From: Solwaraspora sp. WMMA2065
Lineage (GTDB): Bacteria; Actinomycetota; Actinomycetes; Mycobacteriales; Micromonosporaceae
NCBI RefSeq assembly: GCF_030345075.1
Contig: NZ_CP128361.1
Coordinates: 2,852,001 to 2,916,000, forward strand
DNA length: 64,000 nucleotides
Reading direction: 5' to 3'
Shown: positions 43,195 through 51,897 of the stretch, piece after piece
How the letters are laid out: every line of letters begins with the position of its first letter
Numbering within the stretch: the stretch's first letter is position 1
Made by a program: the position numbers and the translations under genes
The notes under the pieces: model-generated
The model's input: only the letters and a program-made list of their open reading frames with translations
Databases searched by the model: none
What the model was told of the DNA's origin: nothing

Positions 43195-43824
43195 TCAGAC
43201 CGGGGCGGGAATGTCCCGGGTGCTGCTCACCCCGACGTTGTGTGCCCGCAGTTGCCAGCCCCGCGACTCGTCGTACCGTAGCTCGGTCCAGTGGCAGTTC
43301 TGCAGCGGCGCGACGGTACGCAGCACCGGCACCCCCCAGCCGAGCAGATGGCCACAGCCCTGCCGGGCCGCCCCGCCGTGGGTGGCGATCACCACAGTCC
43401 CGCCTGGCATCGCGTCAGCCGCGTCCTGCAACGCCTCCCCGACCCGTTTGCCAAGGTCGTCGAGGCTCTCCACAGCGCAGCCGGGCGACGGATCGCCGGC
43501 CCGCCAGCGGGCGTGCTCGGCGGGGAACCGTTCCGCGATGGTCGGCATGGTGAGCCCTTGCCAGAGCCCGTACTGCCGCTCCCGCAGCCGGGGGTCGGAA
43601 CGGACCGGAAGGCCGGTGAGTGCCGCCAGGGCCGCCGCGGTGTCGGCTGCCCGCTGGAGATCGCTGGCGACGATCGCGTCCGGTCGTAGCGCCGCGATCA
43701 GCGGCGCGGCGGCGGTGGCCTGGGCCCGGCCGAGGTCGTTGAGGGCGGTGTCGGTCTGGCCCTGCACCCGGTCGGCGGCGTTCCAGTCGGTGTTGCCGTG
43801 CCGCCAGACGATCAACCGGGTCAC
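43195..43824 (-). CDS. gpgP: Histidine phosphatase, probable glucosyl-3-phosphoglycerate phosphatase
   Basis: 209 residues, GTG start overlapping the rsfS stop. The catalytic RHGNTDWN (His about residue 9) and ATHGGAARQG (second His) define the branch-1 histidine phosphatases. The locus nadD-rsfS-this gene matches mycobacteria, where the enzyme (Rv2419c) removes phosphate from glucosyl-3-phosphoglycerate in methylglucose lipopolysaccharide synthesis. The specific symbol rests on that synteny; other phosphomutase-like roles are possible. Confidence 0.8.
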   Translation of the reverse strand: MTRLIVWRHGNTDWNAADRVQGQTDTALNDLGRAQATAAAPLIAALRPDAIVASDLQRAADTAAALAALTGLPVRSDPRLRERQYGLWQGLTMPTIAERFPAEHARWRAGDPSPGCAVESLDDLGKRVGEALQDAADAMPGGTVVIATHGGAARQGCGHLLGWGVPVLRTVAPLQNCHWTELRYDESRGWQLRAHNVGVSSTRDIPAPV

Positions 43825-44219
43825 TCGGTGGCCCCGGCTTCGGCCTCGACCAGGTCACGGTCGACGAACGGGATGACCGGACAGTCCTTCCAGAGCCGGT
43901 CGAGGGCGTAGAACTCGCGCTCCTCGGTGTGCTGGACGTGCACCACGATGTCGTTGAAGTCGAGCAGCACCCACCGGCCGGCACGGTCGCCTTCACGCCG
44001 GATCGGCTTGGCCTTCTCCGGCAGCCGGACCAGGCTCTCCTCGATGGCGTCGACGACCGCCAGCACCTGGCGCTCGTTGGGCGCGGAGGCGAGCACGAAG
44101 GCGTCGGTGATCGCCATTCGGTCGGCCACGTCGATGACGACGATGTCCTGCGCCTTCTTGTCGGCGGCGGCCTGGGCGGCCGTCAGGGCCATCTCCCGCG
44201 CGCGCTCTGAGGCGCTCAT
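43821..44219 (-). CDS. rsfS: Ribosomal silencing factor RsfS
   Basis: 132 residues. DIVVIDVADRMAITDAFVLA and RWVLLDFNDIVVHVQHTEER are the DUF143/RsfS signature. It binds L14 and keeps the subunits apart in starved cells. Follows nadD by 110 bases. Confidence 0.96.
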   Translation of the reverse strand: MSASERAREMALTAAQAAADKKAQDIVVIDVADRMAITDAFVLASAPNERQVLAVVDAIEESLVRLPEKAKPIRREGDRAGRWVLLDFNDIVVHVQHTEEREFYALDRLWKDCPVIPFVDRDLVEAEAGATE

Positions 44220-44329
44220 CGGATCACCTCGACAACACTCCTTCAGCTAGACAGCTTCGCTGCTCTAGCCTCTCACACTCGCCCAGCCAGAAAATACGGA
44301 TATATTACCTATATTGTGACAGCAGGGGG

Positions 44330-44941
44330 TCATTCACCCGAAGATTCCGTCTCGTACAGCCGACGTTTGGCGATGTACTGCACCACCCCGTCCGGCACGA
44401 GGTACCACAGCGGCTTGCCGGCAGCCACCCGCGCCCGGCACTCGGTTGACGAGATCGCCATCGCCGGCACCTCGACCAGGGACACCGTGTCGGCCGGCAG
44501 GTGCGCGTCGGACAACTCGAACCCCGGCCGGGTCACCCCGATGAAGTGGGCCAACTCGAACATCGCGTCCGTGTCCTTCCAGGACAGGATCTTCTCCAGG
44601 GCATCCGCGCCGGTGATGAAGAACAGCTGCGTCTTCGGCCCGTACACCGAGTGCAGGTCGCGCAGCGTGTCGACGGTGTAGGTCGGGCCAAGCCGGTCGA
44701 TGTCCGCCCGACTCACCTGGAACGTCGGGTTCGACGCGGTCGCGATCACGGTCATCAGGTACCGGTCCTCAGCCGGGGTGACCGTCAGCCCAGCCTTCTC
44801 CCACGGATCCCCGGTCGGCACGAAGACCACCTCGTCGAGCGCGAAGCGCTCGGCCACCTCGCTCGCCGCGACCAGGTGACCCTGGTGGATCGGATCGAAG
44901 GTGCCGCCCATAATGCCGACCCGACGGATGCCATCGTCCAT
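44330..44941 (-). CDS. nadD: Nicotinate-nucleotide adenylyltransferase
   Basis: 203 residues. [15 protein letters not shown] (nucleotidyltransferase HxGH-type loop, about residue 9) and the later [20 protein letters not shown] are diagnostic. It makes deamido-NAD from nicotinate mononucleotide and ATP. First gene of the nadD-rsfS-gpgP set. Confidence 0.96.
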   Translation of the reverse strand: MDDGIRRVGIMGGTFDPIHQGHLVAASEVAERFALDEVVFVPTGDPWEKAGLTVTPAEDRYLMTVIATASNPTFQVSRADIDRLGPTYTVDTLRDLHSVYGPKTQLFFITGADALEKILSWKDTDAMFELAHFIGVTRPGFELSDAHLPADTVSLVEVPAMAISSTECRARVAAGKPLWYLVPDGVVQYIAKRRLYETESSGE

Positions 44942-45042
44942 CGACGAATCGTATGCCGATGATCTACCCAGCCGGGCTGTCGCGTGGCGTAGGCAACACT
45001 TTCGGGGGCCTGCTCCCGCTTTGCGCCTCCGGCGATCACCGC

Positions 45043-47601
45043 CTACGCCGGTCCGGCACCGGCACCGGCTCTGGACGCGTACCGACGTCGAGCGGCCAAC
45101 GCCCGGTCCAGTTCATCGGTGGCGTCGGTGACCACCCGACGTAGCCCGGCGGTCAGATCGTCGCGGGCGAGCATCGCGGTTGCCGCCGCCCGGGTCCGCT
45201 CGCTCACCGCGAACTGCGGGAAGGCCGTCTCCGCCACCCGGTCGGCGAGCCACGCCGCGCGGCGCCGGGTCGCCGCCGGCAGATCGGCGAAGTACCGGTC
45301 CACGTACGGCGCCGTCAGCTCGGTCTGTTCCGGCTGCCAGAACCCTTCGGCGTACGCCTCGACGAGACGGTTGGACAGGCTGGTGTCGGTCACGATCGCC
45401 TGCCAGGCACGCTCCTTGCCGGCCGGGTCCGGCACCGCCGCACGGCACTTCGCGGCCCACTGCTCACCGGCCGCGCTGCGGTCCCGGCCGGCCTCGTCGG
45501 CGATCTCGGTCGTGCCGACGCCGCCGCACGCCGCCAGCCGGTAGAGCAGCAACCAACGCAGGTCGGCGTCGACCGTCAGCCCGGCGGGCACCGCCCACCC
45601 CGCCAACCACCCCCGCAACCAGTCGACGTCCCCGCTGGCGGTGATCGCCCCCCGGGCCGCGGCCAACTGGACCGATGTGCCGGACCCGGCTGCGGCCAGC
45701 AGCCGGGTGCAGGCGGTGCCGAGCCGGGACCGCAGCACCGGACGGTCCACCGGGTGCGCGTACCGGTCGATCACCGACCGGCTCAGCCGCAGCACGTCCT
45801 CGACGACGACCACCACGGTCTCGGCCGGCAGGGCCAGCTCGATCAGCGCCGCCAGGTCGGCCACCGGCTGCTGGGCGTCACGTACCGCGTCCAGGGTCGC
45901 CGTCCACGACACAGCACGGGCCAACGGATCGGTCATTCCGGGCAGCATCGCCGGCAGCGCGGCCGACGAGGCCGGGTCGAGCCGCACCTTGGCGTACGTG
46001 AGGTCACCGTCGTTGACCAGCAGTAGGTCGGCCGCCGGCTCACCGACCAACGCCGGCACCAGGGTACGTCCGCCGTCGACGTCCGGGGCCAGGTCCACCG
46101 CCAGCCGGCGCCGCCGCACCGATCTCCGCCGGTCCCCGGTCGCCTCGGCATCGAACAACCCCAGTCCGATCCGGTGCGGACGCAGCACCGGATAGGGCTG
46201 CGGCGCGGTCTGCACCAGGGCGACCTCCCGGTAGCGGCCGGTCTCGTCGACGATCGTCTCGGCCCGGATCGTGTTCACCTGCGCCTGCCGCAGCCACCGC
46301 GTCGCCCAGCCGGACAGGTCGCGGCCACTCGCCTTGGTCAACGCGTCGAGCAGGTCGGCCAGCGTAGCGTTGTCGAACCGGTGGGCGGCGAAATGTGCCC
46401 GCAGCCCGGCCAGGAACGGTTCGTCGCCCAGCCAGGCCACCAACTGGCGCAGCACCGACGCGCCCTTGGCGTACGAGATGCCGTCGAAGTTGAGCAACGC
46501 CCGCTCGGCGTCCGCGACCTCCTCCGGCGCCACCGGATGGGTCGACGGACGCTGGTCCGCTGCGTACCCCCAGGATTTGTAGCGAATGCCGAACGTCGTC
46601 CAGGCGTCGGTGAACCGGGTCGCCTCGGCGGTCACCCGCACCCCGAGGTACTCGGCGAACGATTCGTTGAGCCACAGGTCGTCCCACCACCGCATGGTCA
46701 CCAGGTCGCCGAACCACATGTGGGCCATCTCGTGGGCGATCGTGGTGGCCCGCCGCTCGCGTTCGCTGTCGGTGACCGCCGACCGGAAGATGTGGTCGTC
46801 GCGGAAGGTCACCAGGCCCGGGTTCTCCATCGCGCCGGCGTTGAACTCGGGCACGAACGCCTGGCCGTAGCCGCCGAACGGGTACCGCACGTCGAACAGT
46901 TCGTGGAACCGGTCCAGGCACTGCCGGGTGATCGTGAAGATCTCCTCGGCGTCGGCGTCCAGGTGCGCGGCGAGCGAACGTCGGCAGTACAGCGACAGTG
47001 GGACCCCGTCGTGCTCGGCGTGGCGGGCGTGGTACGGCCCGGCGATCAGGGTCACGAAGTACGTTGCCAGCGGCGCCGTCGGCGCGAAATCCCACCGGCC
47101 GTCCACCGGCGCGCCGACCGGCTGGCCGTTACCGGCCACCGTCCACTGCGGTGGCGCGGTGACCCGCAGCCGTACCGATGCCTTCAGGTCGGGCTGGTCG
47201 AAGCAGGCGAAGATGCGCGGCGCGTCGTCCAGGAACGACATGGCGTACAGGTACGTATCGCCGTCGGCGGGGTCCACGAAGCGGTGCAGCCCCTGCCCCG
47301 AGTTCGAGTACGCCATCCGGGACTCGACAGTCAGCGTGTTGTGTCCGGCCAGCCCGGTCAGCGGGAACCGGTTGTCGTCGAGCGTCGTCGGATCAAGATC
47401 GACCTCGTTGAGCCGTACCCGCGTCAGCTTCACCGCAGCGACCTCGACGAAGGTCGCTGCTCCCGGCGTGGCCCGGAACTCGATCACACTGGTCGACCCG
47501 AACTCGGTGTCACCGGCGGTCAGATCGAGGTCGATGGTGTACGACTCGACGGTGATCGTCGCGGCGCGTTCGACGGCCTCGGCGCGGGTCAGGCTCGGCA
47601 T
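45043..47601 (-). CDS. pepN: Aminopeptidase N (M1 family)
   Basis: 852 residues from ATG 47601. The same frame stays open far upstream into HTH-like sequence, but family homology begins at [20 protein letters not shown]. The exopeptidase motif GAMENPG (about 260) and the zinc site [12 protein letters not shown]...NESFAEY are intact. The C-terminal ERAP1-like domain ends in an Ala/Gly-rich tail. It removes N-terminal residues from peptides in the cytoplasm. Confidence 0.96.
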   Translation of the reverse strand: MPSLTRAEAVERAATITVESYTIDLDLTAGDTEFGSTSVIEFRATPGAATFVEVAAVKLTRVRLNEVDLDPTTLDDNRFPLTGLAGHNTLTVESRMAYSNSGQGLHRFVDPADGDTYLYAMSFLDDAPRIFACFDQPDLKASVRLRVTAPPQWTVAGNGQPVGAPVDGRWDFAPTAPLATYFVTLIAGPYHARHAEHDGVPLSLYCRRSLAAHLDADAEEIFTITRQCLDRFHELFDVRYPFGGYGQAFVPEFNAGAMENPGLVTFRDDHIFRSAVTDSERERRATTIAHEMAHMWFGDLVTMRWWDDLWLNESFAEYLGVRVTAEATRFTDAWTTFGIRYKSWGYAADQRPSTHPVAPEEVADAERALLNFDGISYAKGASVLRQLVAWLGDEPFLAGLRAHFAAHRFDNATLADLLDALTKASGRDLSGWATRWLRQAQVNTIRAETIVDETGRYREVALVQTAPQPYPVLRPHRIGLGLFDAEATGDRRRSVRRRRLAVDLAPDVDGGRTLVPALVGEPAADLLLVNDGDLTYAKVRLDPASSAALPAMLPGMTDPLARAVSWTATLDAVRDAQQPVADLAALIELALPAETVVVVVEDVLRLSRSVIDRYAHPVDRPVLRSRLGTACTRLLAAAGSGTSVQLAAARGAITASGDVDWLRGWLAGWAVPAGLTVDADLRWLLLYRLAACGGVGTTEIADEAGRDRSAAGEQWAAKCRAAVPDPAGKERAWQAIVTDTSLSNRLVEAYAEGFWQPEQTELTAPYVDRYFADLPAATRRRAAWLADRVAETAFPQFAVSERTRAAATAMLARDDLTAGLRRVVTDATDELDRALAARRRYASRAGAGAGPA

Positions 47602-47712
47602 CCGACCATCCTGCCGCACATCGTGCAACCGGCGGCGGCTAGCCTGTGCCGGTAACCGGGCGTGTACCGCCTGACAAATCCCGCGTGTGTTCCCGTGCAG
47701 AAGGAGTCGACG

Positions 47713-47931
47713 ATGGCGCAGCACCCCAAGGGCGATTTCGACCTGTCCCGTGCGGTGTGGCAGCGGGCCGAAGGTGACGACTCCGAGGGCGCGGTCGAGA
47801 TCGCGTTCGTCGACGACCTGATCGGGATGCGCAACTCGGCCGAGCCGGACGGGCCGATCCTGGTCTTCACCCAGGCCGAGTGGGACGCGTTCGTCGCCGG
47901 CGCCCAGGACGGCGAGTTCGACCTGGAGTGA
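47713..47931 (+). CDS. DUF397 domain protein
   Basis: 72 residues. AAGGAG lies 8 bases before the ATG. The DUF397 pattern is visible in FDLSRAVWQRAEGDDSEGAV and the ending PILVFTQAEWDAFVAGAQDG. Such small proteins commonly pair with XRE/DUF5753 regulators in actinomycetes. Here no such partner is adjacent; the degraded HTH remnant on the opposite side is of another type. Divergent from pepN. Confidence 0.92.
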   Translation: MAQHPKGDFDLSRAVWQRAEGDDSEGAVEIAFVDDLIGMRNSAEPDGPILVFTQAEWDAFVAGAQDGEFDLE

Positions 47932-47963
47932 CCCGGTGGTCGCGGCGGCCTGGGACGCACGGT

Positions 47964-48167
47964 CTACCCCGGGTCGCCGCCACCCCAGCTCAACGCGTTG
48001 ATCCCGGCCGCGCGGTGGAAGCCGGGATGTTCGAGTACGTCGACACAGGTCTCGCTGTCCGGGTCCGGCCCGACCGCCCCGCAGAACAGCGGCTCGGCCA
48101 GGTGCCAGGCGTCCGTGTAGGACAGCCGCGCGACGCCGATCGCCACCTCGGGCCGCGGGACCGTCAA
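47964..48167 (-). pseudogene. Protein fragment beside truncated HTH gene
   Basis: From TTG 48167 a 67-residue frame reads VAIGVARLSYTDAWHLAEPL and continues FCGAVGPDPDSETCVDVLEH. It looks like genuine protein sequence but matches nothing I recognise and has no convincing start. Its beginning coincides with the point where the upstream HTH frame loses its family pattern. A leftover C-terminus of a deleted gene is the simplest reading. Confidence 0.4.
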
Positions 48168-48168
48168 A

Positions 48169-48309
48169 CGGCGAGTACTTCCCCTGCTCGATGGCGATGA
48201 CGGTCTGTCGGGTGACGCCGAGCCGTCTGGCCAGCTCGGCCTGGGTCATCTCCCCGTTGGCAAAGCGCAGGGCCCGGATCGAGTTGGTCACCCTGGTCGG
48301 TCTGCCCAC
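48169..48309 (-). pseudogene. Truncated YozG-like HTH regulator
   Basis: From GTG 48309 the frame reads VTNSIRALRFANGEMTQAEL then ARRLGVTRQTVIAIEQGKYSP, a typical short XRE regulator of the kind with about 70 residues. After YSP, where relatives continue with SLELAF-type sequence and a C-terminal helix, the frame enters Arg/Gly-rich sequence that runs open into pepN. The gene is therefore cut after about 47 residues. It follows the membrane-protein remnant by 3 bases, as such regulators normally follow or precede a membrane partner. Confidence 0.65.
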
Positions 48310-48312
48310 GCT

Positions 48313-48441
48313 TCACCACCCCCGGTGGTACGCGACGATCCCCAGGGTGGTCACCAGGAACGCCCAGGTGCCCTTCTCCTCGTACGACTTGACATCACTA
48401 AGGTAAAGGAGACGGAACATGATGTCGCTAGTCTTTGACAT
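48313..48441 (-). pseudogene. N-terminal fragment of a small membrane protein
   Basis: From ATG 48441 the 42-residue frame reads MSKTSDIMFRLLYLSDVKSY, then EEKGTWAFLVTTLGIVAYHR, ending GW before TGA. The first 38 residues look like the start of a multi-helix membrane protein that accompanies YozG-type regulators. The chain stops after its first helix. A deletion fused this start to the region just before the HTH gene. Base composition is less G+C-biased than in neighbours. Confidence 0.55.
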
Positions 48442-48483
48442 GGCCGGACCAGGGGCGCACCCGTAGGTGCAGGATGACCAGGA

Positions 48484-48888
48484 CTACAGCGCGTCGTCGA
48501 GCAGGATGCGCCGCTGGTCCGTCGGCGTCACCAGGTGTACGCCGAGCAGCCGCACGCCGGCCTGACCGCACACCTGGTACGCGGTGTGGAACCAGAGCCG
48601 GTCCGGGTCGCTGACCGCGCTCGATCCGGACCGGGTGAGCACCACCAGCATCGAGCCGTCACCCGCCCGCTCCGCGAGCGCGTTGGCGAAGATCCCGACC
48701 GCCTGGGCGCAGTCGTCCGGGTCGAGCCGCGCCGGCAGGTCGTCGACCGGGCAGTGGACCTGTACACGGTCCTCCTCGTCGCAGAGAACGAACCGCACCC
48801 CGCGCCGCCCCCGCTCCCACCGCTCGATAGCGGCGGCGAGATGAGCATCGATAGCCTCGGGACTGTCCAGAACCGGCGAATCGCTCAT
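48484..48888 (-). CDS. Hypothetical protein
   Basis: 134 residues, ATG start. Alternating strands and helices, for example VRFVLCDEEDRVQVHCPVDD, then GSMLVVLTRSGSSAVSDPDR and VCGQAGVRLLGVHLVTPTDQ, suggest a compact alpha/beta fold; it is vaguely like RadC/JAB-type or similar small domains, without a clear catalytic motif. No signal or membrane segment. Solitary and leftward. Confidence 0.7.
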   Translation of the reverse strand: MSDSPVLDSPEAIDAHLAAAIERWERGRRGVRFVLCDEEDRVQVHCPVDDLPARLDPDDCAQAVGIFANALAERAGDGSMLVVLTRSGSSAVSDPDRLWFHTAYQVCGQAGVRLLGVHLVTPTDQRRILLDDAL

Positions 48889-48962
48889 GACCCGACATCG
48901 TCCACCATTCGCCCGGGTTCGGCCACCCCGCCCGCGTCGCCGGGCACCATGAGCCAGGACAG

Positions 48963-49424
48963 TCAGGCCGCGGCGACCGGAACCCGTTTCTCAAAGCAGA
49001 CGCTGTACGGATTACCGACGTACTCGCCGTAGACCGGGATCCGGGCGTAGCCCGCCGAGGCGTACAGGTGCATGGCCACCGGCAGGTAGCTGCCGGTCTC
49101 CAGCCGGAAGATGGTGTGGCCGGCGGCGTACGCCGACTCTTCCAACGCGGTCAGCAGGTGCCGCGCGATACCCCGACCCCGGTAGGCCGGCCGTACGTAC
49201 ATCCGTTTGATCTCGGCGGTCTGCGCGTCCAACGCCTGGACGGCGCCGCAGGCGACCGCCCGCCCGTCCAGCACGCACACCAGGTACCGGGCGTCGTCGT
49301 GTACCTGGTGCCCGACCGGATCGACTGGCCGACCGGCACGCTCCGCCTCAGCCAGCTCGCGCTGCTGGGTCATGATCAGGGCGGCGACCTCCGGGTCGGT
49401 AGGCAGACGGCGCTCGATCAACAC
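48963..49424 (-). CDS. GNAT family N-acetyltransferase
   Basis: 153 residues, GTG start. The acetyl-CoA loop MYVRPAYRGRGIARHLLTALE (here MYVRPAYRGRGIA followed by RHLLTALE) is at about residue 75-95, followed by the usual LETGSYLPVAMHLYASAGYA. The substrate is unknown. It lies downstream of obg by 114 bases and may share its transcript. Confidence 0.92.
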   Translation of the reverse strand: MLIERRLPTDPEVAALIMTQQRELAEAERAGRPVDPVGHQVHDDARYLVCVLDGRAVACGAVQALDAQTAEIKRMYVRPAYRGRGIARHLLTALEESAYAAGHTIFRLETGSYLPVAMHLYASAGYARIPVYGEYVGNPYSVCFEKRVPVAAA

Positions 49425-49538
49425 TCAGTCACGATAGGCAAAGCGCGTTTCCCGAAGGTTTCGTCCAGTTGGCCGGGATCAGGCCTGATTCCGACAACCC
49501 GACGTTCAACTGCCACCAACCCGCTTGGTAACAATCAG

Positions 49539-50972
49539 TTACCTCGATACGTCCGAGTCGTCCTCTGCTGGCCGCTGCCGGCGGGCCTTGCGGTCCGCCA
49601 GCCGCTGCGCGGCGCTGGCCCGGCTCGACTGCTCCTCCAGCCGGACATCGGTGCCGCGGGAGCTCGGCACGTACTCGACGTCAGCGAAGTGGCTCGGCTG
49701 CCAGTCGAACTCCCATGATCCGATCCTCACCAACGCGCCCGGCTCGGCGCCCGCCTTGGCCAACGCCTCCTCCACGCCCAGCCTGGCCAGCCGATCGGCG
49801 AGGAAGCCGACTGCCTCGTCGTTGTCGAAGTTGGTCTGCCGTACCCACCGTTCCGGGCGGGATCCCCAAACCCGGTACGCACCGTCGGCCGCCGGCTCGA
49901 CGGTGAATCCGGCGTCGTCGACGGCCGCCGGCCGCAGCACGATCCGGGTCGGCTCCAGCTCCGGCGCGGCCGCACGGGCAGCGGCGACCAGTTCCGCCAG
50001 GGCGTAGGTCAGCTCCCGCAGCCCTTCCCGGGTCGCCGTACTGACCTCGAACGCCCGCAACCCGCGCGCAACCAGGTCGTTCCGGACCAGCTCGGCCATT
50101 GCCCTGCCGTCCGGTACGTCGATCTTGTTGAGCACCACCAGCCGTGGCCGGTCCGCCAGACCGCCGTAGGCGGCCAGCTCCGCCTCGATCGCGTCGATGT
50201 CGGCCAGCGGGTCCCGCCCGGGTTCCAGAGTCGCCGTGTCCACCACGTGGGCCAGCACGGCGCACCGCTCGATGTGCCGCAGGAACTCCAGACCGAGGCC
50301 CTTGCCGGTGGCCGCACCAGGAATGAGCCCGGGTACGTCGGCGACCGTGAAGGTGTGTTCGTCGGCCCGGACCACCCCGAGGTTGGGCACCAGCGTGGTG
50401 AAGGGGTAGTCAGCGATCCTCGGCCGGGCCGCCGAGATCACCGAGATCAGCGACGACTTTCCGGCCGAGGGGAAACCGACCAGGCCCACGTCGGCGACGC
50501 TCTTGAGTTCCAGTACGACGTCAAGCTGCTCGCCCGGCTCACCCAACTCGGCGAAGCCGGGTGCCTTGCGCCGGGCGCTGGCCAATGCGGCGTTGCCCCG
50601 GCCACCCCGGCCGCCCCGGGCGATCTCCAGGCTGGTGCCGGCACCGACCAGATCGGCCAGCACCTCGCCGTCGAGACCCTGCACACTCGTCCCGTTCGGC
50701 ACCTTGAGCACCAGGTCGGCGCCTTTGGCACCGTCCCGGTTGCCACCGGCCCCGCCCTTGCCGTTCTCGGCCTTGGCGTGCGGCCGGAAGTGGAAGTCGA
50801 GCAGGGTGTGCACCTGAGGGTCGACGACCAGGGTGACGCTGCCGCCGTGCCCACCGTTGCCCCCGTCCGGCCCGCCGAACGGCTTGAACTTCTCGCGGTG
50901 GATCGAGACGCAACCGTGCCCACCGTTCCCCGCCAGCACATGCAGTACAACCCGGTCGACGAAGGTCGTCAC
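49539..50972 (-). CDS. obg: GTPase Obg (CgtA)
   Basis: 477 residues from GTG 50972, which follows GGAGAGG. The Gly-rich Obg fold ([20 protein letters not shown]) precedes the G domain with [20 protein letters not shown] and NKIDVP. A C-terminal OCT domain and a basic tail follow. Obg links ribosome assembly and stress. It follows rpmA, separated by a strong hairpin. Confidence 0.97.
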   Translation of the reverse strand: MTTFVDRVVLHVLAGNGGHGCVSIHREKFKPFGGPDGGNGGHGGSVTLVVDPQVHTLLDFHFRPHAKAENGKGGAGGNRDGAKGADLVLKVPNGTSVQGLDGEVLADLVGAGTSLEIARGGRGGRGNAALASARRKAPGFAELGEPGEQLDVVLELKSVADVGLVGFPSAGKSSLISVISAARPRIADYPFTTLVPNLGVVRADEHTFTVADVPGLIPGAATGKGLGLEFLRHIERCAVLAHVVDTATLEPGRDPLADIDAIEAELAAYGGLADRPRLVVLNKIDVPDGRAMAELVRNDLVARGLRAFEVSTATREGLRELTYALAELVAAARAAAPELEPTRIVLRPAAVDDAGFTVEPAADGAYRVWGSRPERWVRQTNFDNDEAVGFLADRLARLGVEEALAKAGAEPGALVRIGSWEFDWQPSHFADVEYVPSSRGTDVRLEEQSSRASAAQRLADRKARRQRPAEDDSDVSR

Positions 50973-51014
50973 GGCCCTATCCTCTCCATTGCCGCCGGCG
51001 GGACCGGCGGACAC

Positions 51015-51055
51015 GACAAAGCGGGCTGGGACCTCTGGTCCGCAGCCCGCTCGTC
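51015..51055 (-). terminator. Terminator/attenuator between rpmA and obg
   Basis: agcgggctgggacc-tct-ggtccgcagcccgct forms a long near-perfect stem (51020-51051) with gac/gtc extensions. It lies 73 bases after the rpmA stop and 48 bases before the obg start. It may end most ribosomal-protein transcripts and let a fraction through to obg. Confidence 0.75.
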
Positions 51056-51123
51056 AGGTTGCTCGACAAGCGTCAGCCAGCAACGCCAGGGCGCCTGCCT
51101 GCGGCGGCGCTGTACGGCAGATG

Positions 51124-51381
51124 CTACTGCGTCGCCGGAACGATGTTGACCGTCTTGCGGCCGCGCTTGGTGCCGAACTGCACCGAGCCGTCAGCCAGCG
51201 CGAACAGCGTGTCGTCGCCACCCCGGCCGACCAGGTCACCCGGGTGGAACTTGGTGCCGCGCTGACGGATCAGAATTTCGCCGGCGCTGACGACCTGACC
51301 ACCGAACCGCTTCACGCCGAGACGCTTGGCCTGGGAGTCACGGCCGTTCCGCGAGCTGGACGCACCCTTTTTGTGAGCCAT
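51124..51381 (-). CDS. rpmA: 50S ribosomal protein L27
   Basis: 85 residues. [20 protein letters not shown] and [20 protein letters not shown] are canonical. The N-terminus lacks the extra cleaved leader seen in Firmicutes. 9 bases after rplU. Confidence 0.98.
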   Translation of the reverse strand: MAHKKGASSSRNGRDSQAKRLGVKRFGGQVVSAGEILIRQRGTKFHPGDLVGRGGDDTLFALADGSVQFGTKRGRKTVNIVPATQ

Positions 51382-51390
51382 GGCTGGTGC

Positions 51391-51705
51391 CTACTTCCCG
51401 TTCGAGATGCCGGTCACCTTGACCTGGGTCAGCGGCTGACGGTGACCCTGGCGCTTGTGGTAGCCGGTCTTGTTCTTGAACTTGTGAATCCGGATCTTCG
51501 GACCCTTGGTCTGCGCGGCGATCTCGCCGGTCACAGCGACCTGGGCAAGCTTGGTCGCGTCGGTCACCAGGTCGTCGCCATCGACGAGGAGCACCGCGGG
51601 AAGCGTCACCGCGTCACCGGGGGCACCGGTGATCTTCTCGACCTCGATCACGTCGCCCTCGGCGACCTTGTACTGCTTGCCGCCGGTCTTGACGATCGCG
51701 TACAT
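51391..51705 (-). CDS. rplU: 50S ribosomal protein L21
   Basis: 104 residues from ATG 51705. [20 protein letters not shown] and [19 protein letters not shown] identify L21. First gene of the rplU-rpmA pair; its promoter should lie in the 190-base gap behind rne. Confidence 0.98.
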   Translation of the reverse strand: MYAIVKTGGKQYKVAEGDVIEVEKITGAPGDAVTLPAVLLVDGDDLVTDATKLAQVAVTGEIAAQTKGPKIRIHKFKNKTGYHKRQGHRQPLTQVKVTGISNGK

Positions 51706-51833
51706 CGGACGCGGACTCCTGTCGTTTGTCGCTGGCGGATGGTGTTCGTGGCAGCTCGGTGGACCGTCGGCTACGCCGTGGGGAACGGACGCGGCGGTCT
51801 GCGACTGAGCAGTCACGGGCACGCGGGAACCTG

Positions 51834-51877
51834 GCGCACCGGGTGCGCCACCGGCAAGCGTACGGCATGCCGGTGGC
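51834..51877 (-). terminator. Tandem hairpins between rne and rplU
   Basis: tggcgcacc-g-ggtgcgcca (51832-51850 region) and gccaccggca / tgccggtggc (51847-51856 and 51868-51877) overlap, so only one can form at a time. They follow the rne stop at 51898 by about 20 bases and are likely its terminator. Confidence 0.6.
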
Positions 51878-51897
51878 TACCCTCAAATCGACCCCGG

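Noticed and set aside
45043-48309. Single 1088-residue HTH-aminopeptidase fusion
   Set aside because: The link between the HTH remnant and the PepN start is Arg/Gly-rich noise, and PepN homology begins sharply at 47601; the missing stop codon is a chance effect.
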